Shown: positions 1 to 3,845 of the stretch, one piece after another
Layout: each line of letters begins with the position of its first letter
How positions within the stretch are numbered: position 1 is the first letter of the stretch
Source of the DNA: CAZPDM01 sp964585305
GTDB lineage: Bacteria > Planctomycetota > Uabimicrobiia > Uabimicrobiales > JABWCH01
Assembly: GCA_964585305.1 (NCBI GenBank)
Contig: CAZPDM010000128.1
Coordinates: 1 to 6,661 of the forward strand
Reading direction: 5' to 3'
Length of the DNA stretch: 6,661 bases
The notes under the pieces: generated by a model
Seen by the model: only the letters and a program-made list of their open reading frames with translations
Told to the model about the DNA's origin: nothing
Databases searched by the model: none
Position numbers and translations under genes: made by a program

Positions 1-2
1 TA

Positions 3-839
3 CAGTATATAAAATTATATATTATATTTTTCCTTTGTTTAGGGATATGGTGTCAGGCACAATATATTACTCCAGAAGATTATGAAGTAAAATTATTTCT
101 TGATAGTAATAAAATTCTTGAACCCAATTCTATGAATTTACAGACTTTAGCCAAACAATATTTTAATATTCAAAGCCAATATAATATAGTAATGCAGTTT
201 TTAGATTCTTCTGCGCGAGAGTGCTATAATCAAGAATGGCTTATTCGTATTCGAATTAAAGATAATAAACCTATTCTTGAGATAACTTATAAATATCGTA
301 TTCCCATCGTAACAAATCTCCAAGATGCTTTAAAAAAAGCCAAAGAATTAGGTTGGGATAGCAGCGAAACTTCGTATAGCTATCAAGTTGATTGGGGTTA
401 TGAAAAACAAACTTTAGCTATTTCCAAAGAGAAAGAAGTTTCAAATAAAAGCAATATAAAATCTTTACCCACTCCAGAAGTAGCAAAAAATTTGGTGTCT
501 CAATATATCCCTGGAAAATTAGAAAAATGGGGAAAACGATATTTAGGGATTGAAAATTGGGCAAAAAATATTCTTCAACAAGCTCATATTTATGGTCCTG
601 TATCTGGTATAAGATACACAGGATTATGGAATTTGCCGGAGTATGGAAAAGTCAAGATTTATATTGAAGTTTGGAATATAGCAGGAACTGTTGTTACAGA
701 AATTTCTACAAAAATTCCTGAATATGCTCAAGCAGAAAAAGTACATACTCTTCTAAAGAAATATTTAAAACAACAAAACTGGCTACTAGAAAAAGATATT
801 TTAAAAACGACAATGGTTTTTGATGCCTATTCTAAGTAG
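3..839 (+). CDS. Exported protein, probable divergent CYTH/triphosphate-tunnel fold (5' end off window)
   Basis: The first ATG in frame is at 132, but the frame is open without a stop back to base 3, so the gene is 5'-partial and its true start lies off the left edge. The 43 extra residues read like an exported N-terminus: a hydrophobic stretch (LYIIFFLCLGIW, visible residues 5-16) and a plausible signal peptidase I site after CQA (residue 19). It has no good lipobox. The mature part begins with DYEVK (residues 26-30), close to the ExExK metal-binding motif that opens CYTH proteins. It continues with a FLDSS..C...WLIRIRI segment (R82, R84; compare the YxDTxxxxLxxxgxxLRxR pattern), ITYKYR (K97, R99), a YIEVW strand (E222) and TEISTK (E233, K237). 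The order and spacing match a CYTH-type tunnel of beta strands lined with acidic and basic residues. No confident family match is claimed; a triphosphatase or phosphate-binding role is inference. The next gene, 67 bases on, is a clear CYTH protein, which supports the idea. Confidence 0.75.
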   Translation, partial: QYIKLYIIFFLCLGIWCQAQYITPEDYEVKLFLDSNKILEPNSMNLQTLAKQYFNIQSQYNIVMQFLDSSARECYNQEWLIRIRIKDNKPILEITYKYRIPIVTNLQDALKKAKELGWDSSETSYSYQVDWGYEKQTLAISKEKEVSNKSNIKSLPTPEVAKNLVSQYIPGKLEKWGKRYLGIENWAKNILQQAHIYGPVSGIRYTGLWNLPEYGKVKIYIEVWNIAGTVVTEISTKIPEYAQAEKVHTLLKKYLKQQNWLLEKDILKTTMVFDAYSK

Positions 840-867
840 CTTAGCTTTATAATTCAACATGCTTGTA

Positions 868-896
868 TTCCCACGCAAAGTGAAAAAGCGTGGGAA
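868..896 (+). repeat. Perfect 9-bp inverted repeat (hairpin) just before the CYTH gene's ribosome binding site
   Basis: The left arm TTCCCACGC (868-876) and right arm GCGTGGGAA (888-896) are perfectly complementary, with an 11-base A-rich loop (877-887). The arms are far more GC-rich than the surroundings. No T-run follows, so it is not an ordinary intrinsic terminator. The right arm abuts the purine-rich GAGG that precedes the ATG at 907, so folding could affect ribosome access or protect a processed mRNA end. A TTCCCACGC/GCGTGGGAA palindrome also resembles dispersed REP/MITE-type palindromes seen in many environmental bacteria, but a second copy is not present in this window. Confidence 0.8.
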
Positions 897-900
897 GAGG
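895..900 (+). promoter_or_regulatory. Ribosome binding site for the CYTH gene
   Basis: AAGAGG lies six bases before the ATG at 907. It fixes that ATG as the start in preference to the in-frame ATG at 859, which has no such purine stretch and would translate through the hairpin. The first two bases of the site are in the right arm of the hairpin at 868-896. Confidence 0.7.
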
Positions 901-906
901 AAAAAT

Positions 907-1380
907 ATGTCGCAAGAAATCGAGCGCAAATTTTTAGTAAAGAATTCTAACTGGAGACAAGAAATTATTGAGCCTGGAGTTTTACTATCTCAAGGGTATC
1001 TTAATAATTCAAAAGAAAGAACTGTAAGAGTCCGTATTTCAGGAGAACAAGGTTTTCTAACTATTAAAGGATTGACTACAGGTATTTCCCGTTTAGAATT
1101 TGAATATGCAATTCCTACTCATGATGCAAAAATTATACTTCAAAGTCTTTGTTTGCAGCCAATTTTGGAAAAGATCCGTTATAAAATTAAGCATAAAGGG
1201 TTTTTGTGGGAAGTGGATGAATTTTTGGGAGAAAATAAAGGTTTAATTCTTGCAGAGATTGAACTTACTAGTGAAACCCAATCTTTTCCTTTCCCAAGCT
1301 GGATTGGCGATGATGTTTCTCACGATCCTAGATATTTTAACAGTCGCCTTCAAGAATCTCCTTATAGCAAATGGAGTTAA
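907..1380 (+). CDS. CYTH-domain protein, probable inorganic triphosphatase (TTM family)
   Basis: A 157-residue protein, the usual length for the short single-domain bacterial CYTH / triphosphate tunnel metalloenzymes, which hydrolyse tripolyphosphate (some act on other triphosphates) with a divalent metal. The ExExK signature is at residues 4-8 (EIERK). QGYL follows (Y31, the position of the tyrosine paired with the signature lysine in studied TTM triphosphatases). Next come RVR (R41, R43), TIK (K54), the acidic pair in LEFEY (E64, E66), EKIRYK (K89, R91), WEVDEF (E102, D104) and AEIEL (E117, E119). A C-terminal D-V-x-x-D-x-x-Y-F-N motif completes the family pattern, so all tunnel residues appear intact. 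No signal peptide, so cytoplasmic. An upstream in-frame ATG at 859 is rejected: it adds a lysine/arginine-rich leader encoded by the hairpin, while family members begin two or three residues before EIERK. There is no CHAD domain attached. The family call is firm; the exact substrate (PPPi, NTP, ThTP) cannot be read from sequence. Confidence 0.93.
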   Translation: MSQEIERKFLVKNSNWRQEIIEPGVLLSQGYLNNSKERTVRVRISGEQGFLTIKGLTTGISRLEFEYAIPTHDAKIILQSLCLQPILEKIRYKIKHKGFLWEVDEFLGENKGLILAEIELTSETQSFPFPSWIGDDVSHDPRYFNSRLQESPYSKWS

Positions 1381-1390
1381 GTTTTTTTTA

Positions 1391-1396
1391 AAAAGG
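1391..1396 (+). promoter_or_regulatory. Possible ribosome binding site for the TPR lipoprotein gene
   Basis: AAAAGG is the only Shine-Dalgarno-like purine stretch before the TPR gene. It is about 39 bases from the ATG at 1436 and about 15 bases from an in-frame TTG at 1412. If it is used, translation more likely starts at the TTG, which would add eight residues (LKYFSQKY, the first read as Met) and more positive charge to the signal peptide. The start is therefore uncertain between 1412 and 1436. Confidence 0.35.
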
Positions 1397-1435
1397 AAAA
1401 AATATTATTCATTGAAATATTTTTCACAAAAATAC

Positions 1436-2707
1436 ATGCATAAAATATTTTTTTTGGTTATGTTTATCTTTATTTTGGGATGTGCAACAACTGCAGATCG
1501 TTTGAATCAATCAGGTATTGATTTGGCGAAAGAAAATAGACTTCAGGAAGCTATTATTCAATTTGAAGCTGCCCAAAAAGAAGATCCTCAAAGTTTAGAA
1601 ATTCAGCTTAATCTAGCAAAGACATATTTATTAAATAATGAATCTGAAAAAGCTCTTCAAACTACTCAAGGAATTGTTAAAAATAATCCCAATCATTTTG
1701 TAGCCAGGTTACTTTTATCTCAAGCCCATTGGAATTTAAAACAATATGAAGAGGCAGAAAAAAATCTATTAGATTGGATAGCTCAAAACAATTCTCAAAT
1801 ACCAGAAAGTCAAAAAGAATCTGAAAATCTTAAAACTTCCAGTAACAATTTAAACTCAGAAATTTTATTACAAACATCCGCCGTATATTTGGCATTAGCC
1901 GAATTTAGTATGTACAAAAAAGATTGGGGAAAAGCTACTCTATATGCGGAAAAATCTGTTTATTTAACTCCAGAATCTGATCAGGCACATTTTCAATTAG
2001 GCCGGATTTATTTACAAGAGGAGATCAATAAATCTTCTCAAAGAAAACCTTGGGAATATCCTGAAGCAAATAATCGCAGATCTTTAATGATACAACTTGG
2101 GAATATTATGGCCACTGGCGGACTACAATTGGATAAAGCTCGCACAGAATTTCGTAAAACTATTTACTTAAATCCTCAACATTCCCAAGCTCATATTATG
2201 CTTGGTATGTTAGCTTTCCATACTGGTAATTATGAAGAGGCAGAACTAGAACTTTCTCATGCAAAAGCAAATACTCCAGATAATCCATATTTAGATTTAG
2301 CCTTAGCAGCAACATATCAAAGTCTAAAAAAATGGGATAAAGCACTAGAGTATATTAGTGCTGCAGAAAAAGTTTTGATAGATACTCCTGAACCGCAAAT
2401 GTTGAGAGCTTTTTTAGAAATTGATCGTAAGAATTATTCTCAAGCAATAAAAACTATTTTAGATATTTCTCGTCAATATCCAACAGCCAAAGAAAGTATG
2501 ATGGCAGTATTACGCCAATCTCCGGAACAGCATGTTCCCTGGTTGATAGAAATACTGCAAACAACATCAACTTCAGATTTTCAAGAATTTGCATCAGACA
2601 CTTTAGCATATATTAGTAATCTTCCTAAATCTCAAGATCCCCAAAAATGGCGAGAATGGTGGAAAAATCATCAAAAAAATTTGTTAAAATTTTATAATCA
2701 ACAGTAA
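1436..2707 (+). CDS. TPR-repeat lipoprotein
   Basis: A 423-residue protein beginning with a lipoprotein-type signal peptide: HK, a hydrophobic core (IFFLVMFIFI) and a lipobox ILGC with the lipidated cysteine at residue 16, so it should be membrane-anchored on the outer face of a membrane. Helical tetratricopeptide repeats follow. Clear units start near residues 20 (A..LNQSG.DLAKENRLQEAI), 54, 88 (ARLLLSQAHWNLKQYEEAE) and 146, with a longer irregular unit around 183-247, then 249 (AHIMLGMLAFHTGNYEEAE), 283 (YLDLALAATYQSLKKWDKAL) and 317. A charged, asparagine/serine-rich linker (about 118-140) separates the first three repeats from the rest. The tail (about 360-423) is not TPR and ends in a tryptophan-rich KWREWWKNH motif. 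TPR proteins scaffold complexes; no catalytic role is visible. An in-frame ATG at 1250 lies inside the CYTH gene and would bury the signal peptide, so it is rejected; a TTG at 1412 remains possible. It starts 55 bases after the CYTH gene, consistent with one operon. Confidence 0.88.
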   Translation: MHKIFFLVMFIFILGCATTADRLNQSGIDLAKENRLQEAIIQFEAAQKEDPQSLEIQLNLAKTYLLNNESEKALQTTQGIVKNNPNHFVARLLLSQAHWNLKQYEEAEKNLLDWIAQNNSQIPESQKESENLKTSSNNLNSEILLQTSAVYLALAEFSMYKKDWGKATLYAEKSVYLTPESDQAHFQLGRIYLQEEINKSSQRKPWEYPEANNRRSLMIQLGNIMATGGLQLDKARTEFRKTIYLNPQHSQAHIMLGMLAFHTGNYEEAELELSHAKANTPDNPYLDLALAATYQSLKKWDKALEYISAAEKVLIDTPEPQMLRAFLEIDRKNYSQAIKTILDISRQYPTAKESMMAVLRQSPEQHVPWLIEILQTTSTSDFQEFASDTLAYISNLPKSQDPQKWREWWKNHQKNLLKFYNQQ

Positions 2708-2764
2708 AAAAATATTTCATAATTATAGCAAATTAAAACTTTTTATTTTTTTATATATTTTCTT

Positions 2765-2773
2765 AAAGAAAGG
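2765..2773 (+). promoter_or_regulatory. Ribosome binding site for the Ppx/GppA-family gene
   Basis: AAAGAAAGG ends eight bases before the ATG at 2782, the best-placed Shine-Dalgarno sequence in the plus-strand cluster. It supports the annotated start and with it the signal peptide. The 74-base gap before this gene is very AT-rich, but no convincing -35/-10 promoter pair was found in it. Confidence 0.7.
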
Positions 2774-2781
2774 TTTTTATT

Positions 2782-3789
2782 ATGCAAAAATTGAATTATA
2801 TGCTATTGCTAGTTTTTTTTGTAATAGTAAGTAGCTGTATTTTCGCTGATGAAACTATCCGCCGAGCTTGTTTCGATATTGGCTCCGGATCAACAAAAAT
2901 GGTTGTTGCAGATGTTAATGTCAACAAAAATATCGTCAATGTTATTTATGAAGAATCTGAAGCAGTTGCTTATAAGCAAGATTTAGACAAATCTAAAAAT
3001 AAAAAATTCAGCCTAGATATTCAAAATCAAGGGCTTTTGATGTTAGCAAAAATGAAAGAAGTTGCACTTGAAAAAGGTGCAAAACAATTTGCTGGTGTTG
3101 CAACGGAAGCCTTCCGCGAAGCATTAAATGGGCAAGAATTTGCTGATAATATTACTCGCCGTTTGGGCATTTACGTTACAATTATTACTCAACGTGAAGA
3201 AGCCATGATTGGCTTTGCTGCTGGTATTGCTGGAGAAGAAAAGAAGTTGGAAGAAATTGTTGTTTGGGATATTGGTGGTGGAAGTATGCAAATTGTATCT
3301 CAAGAAGCTGCCGAGAAATATGAATTTTATTTTGGAAAAGTTGCTTCAAAATCTTTAGCTAATTATATTGTCAAAAATATTCAAGGCAAAGATTTATCCA
3401 AAGTCAATAGTCCAAATCCAATTTCTGAAGATGATAGTATGAAAGCCTTGCAATATGTCCAAGAAGAGGCTAATAAAGTTTCAGAAGTTTTAAAAAATAA
3501 GATCAAAAATCCAAATACTCTTATTATTGGTGTAGGTGGTGTACATTATTATAGTGTACGCAATCAAGTTAATATGGGAAAAGAATTCACTCTTGAAGGT
3601 GTTTCCAAAACTTTAAATGCTCAATTAAATAAAACTGATAGCCAAATTGGAGGCCAATTTGCTGATACTGAAGTTGGCAACTTAATTTTAGTTAAAGGTT
3701 TTATGGAAACTTTAGGAATTAACAAAGTCAAAGCCAAAAAAGTTAATAATGCACATGGAATTCTTTTACTCCAAAAATTCTGGAAGTAA
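2782..3789 (+). CDS. Exported Ppx/GppA-family phosphatase (probable lipoprotein)
   Basis: A 335-residue protein of the Ppx/GppA (exopolyphosphatase / pppGpp phosphatase) branch of the actin-Hsp70-sugar kinase fold. Motifs in order: phosphate-1 loop FDIGSGSTK (31-39; usual form DIGSNS), ATEAFREALNGQEF (107-120; a hallmark of the family), TQREEA (136-141; usual form SGEEEA, holding the catalytic-region glutamates E139/E140), phosphate-2 loop DIGGGSMQ (163-170; usual form DIGGGSTE) and the third glycine motif IGVGGV (249-254). The length fits the two-domain core; the C-terminal HD-like extension of long Ppx enzymes is absent. Unusually, it starts with a signal peptide: a hydrophobic core (YMLLLVFFVIV) then VSSC, a perfect lipobox with C19. 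A signal peptidase I site after IFA (residue 22) is an alternative. The glutamate of DIGGGSTE is Q170 here, so classic exopolyphosphatase activity is uncertain. The secreted GDA1/CD39 nucleotidases, relatives in the same fold, carry glutamine at this place. Substrate could be polyphosphate or a nucleotide; not resolvable from sequence. It is last in the cluster, before a strong terminator. Confidence 0.9.
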   Translation: MQKLNYMLLLVFFVIVSSCIFADETIRRACFDIGSGSTKMVVADVNVNKNIVNVIYEESEAVAYKQDLDKSKNKKFSLDIQNQGLLMLAKMKEVALEKGAKQFAGVATEAFREALNGQEFADNITRRLGIYVTIITQREEAMIGFAAGIAGEEKKLEEIVVWDIGGGSMQIVSQEAAEKYEFYFGKVASKSLANYIVKNIQGKDLSKVNSPNPISEDDSMKALQYVQEEANKVSEVLKNKIKNPNTLIIGVGGVHYYSVRNQVNMGKEFTLEGVSKTLNAQLNKTDSQIGGQFADTEVGNLILVKGFMETLGINKVKAKKVNNAHGILLLQKFWK

Positions 3790-3807
3790 ATTTTAAAAAA
3801 AGATATT

Positions 3808-3844
3808 AACAAAAAAGGCAACAATTTCTGTTGCCTTTTTTGTT
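3808..3844. terminator. Bidirectional intrinsic terminator between convergent genes
   Basis: A perfect 16-bp stem (3808-3823 with 3829-3844) has a five-base loop ATTTC (3824-3828). The GC-richer core GGCAACA/TGTTGCC is flanked by six A's on the left (3811-3816) and six T's on the right (3836-3841), so it ends in a U-run when read from either strand. It lies 18 bases after the stop of the Ppx/GppA-family gene and one base from the stop of the converging minus-strand gene, so it can end both transcripts. Confidence 0.92.
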
Positions 3845-3845
3845 G

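Noticed and set aside
859..906. In-frame upstream start extending the CYTH protein by 16 residues
   Set aside because: The extension is encoded by the hairpin, has an odd K/R-rich composition, and CYTH proteins start just before the ExExK motif. The ATG at 907 has a well-placed ribosome binding site.
1358..1389. Possible terminator after the CYTH gene (CTCC...GGAG followed by a T-run at 1382-1389)
   Set aside because: Only a 4-bp stem with a large loop, overlapping the end of the coding sequence; too weak to call.
1250..1435. N-terminal extension of the TPR lipoprotein overlapping the CYTH gene
   Set aside because: The extension lies mostly inside the CYTH coding region in another frame and would bury the lipoprotein signal peptide.
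2708..2764. Possible promoter before the Ppx/GppA-family gene (TATATT near 2754)
   Set aside because: The region is almost pure A/T, so -10-like hexamers arise by chance, and no -35-like box is present at the right distance.
3621..3824. Minus-strand open frame of 67 codons
   Set aside because: It is the antisense shadow of the Ppx/GppA-family gene and runs into the terminator; no recognisable protein features.
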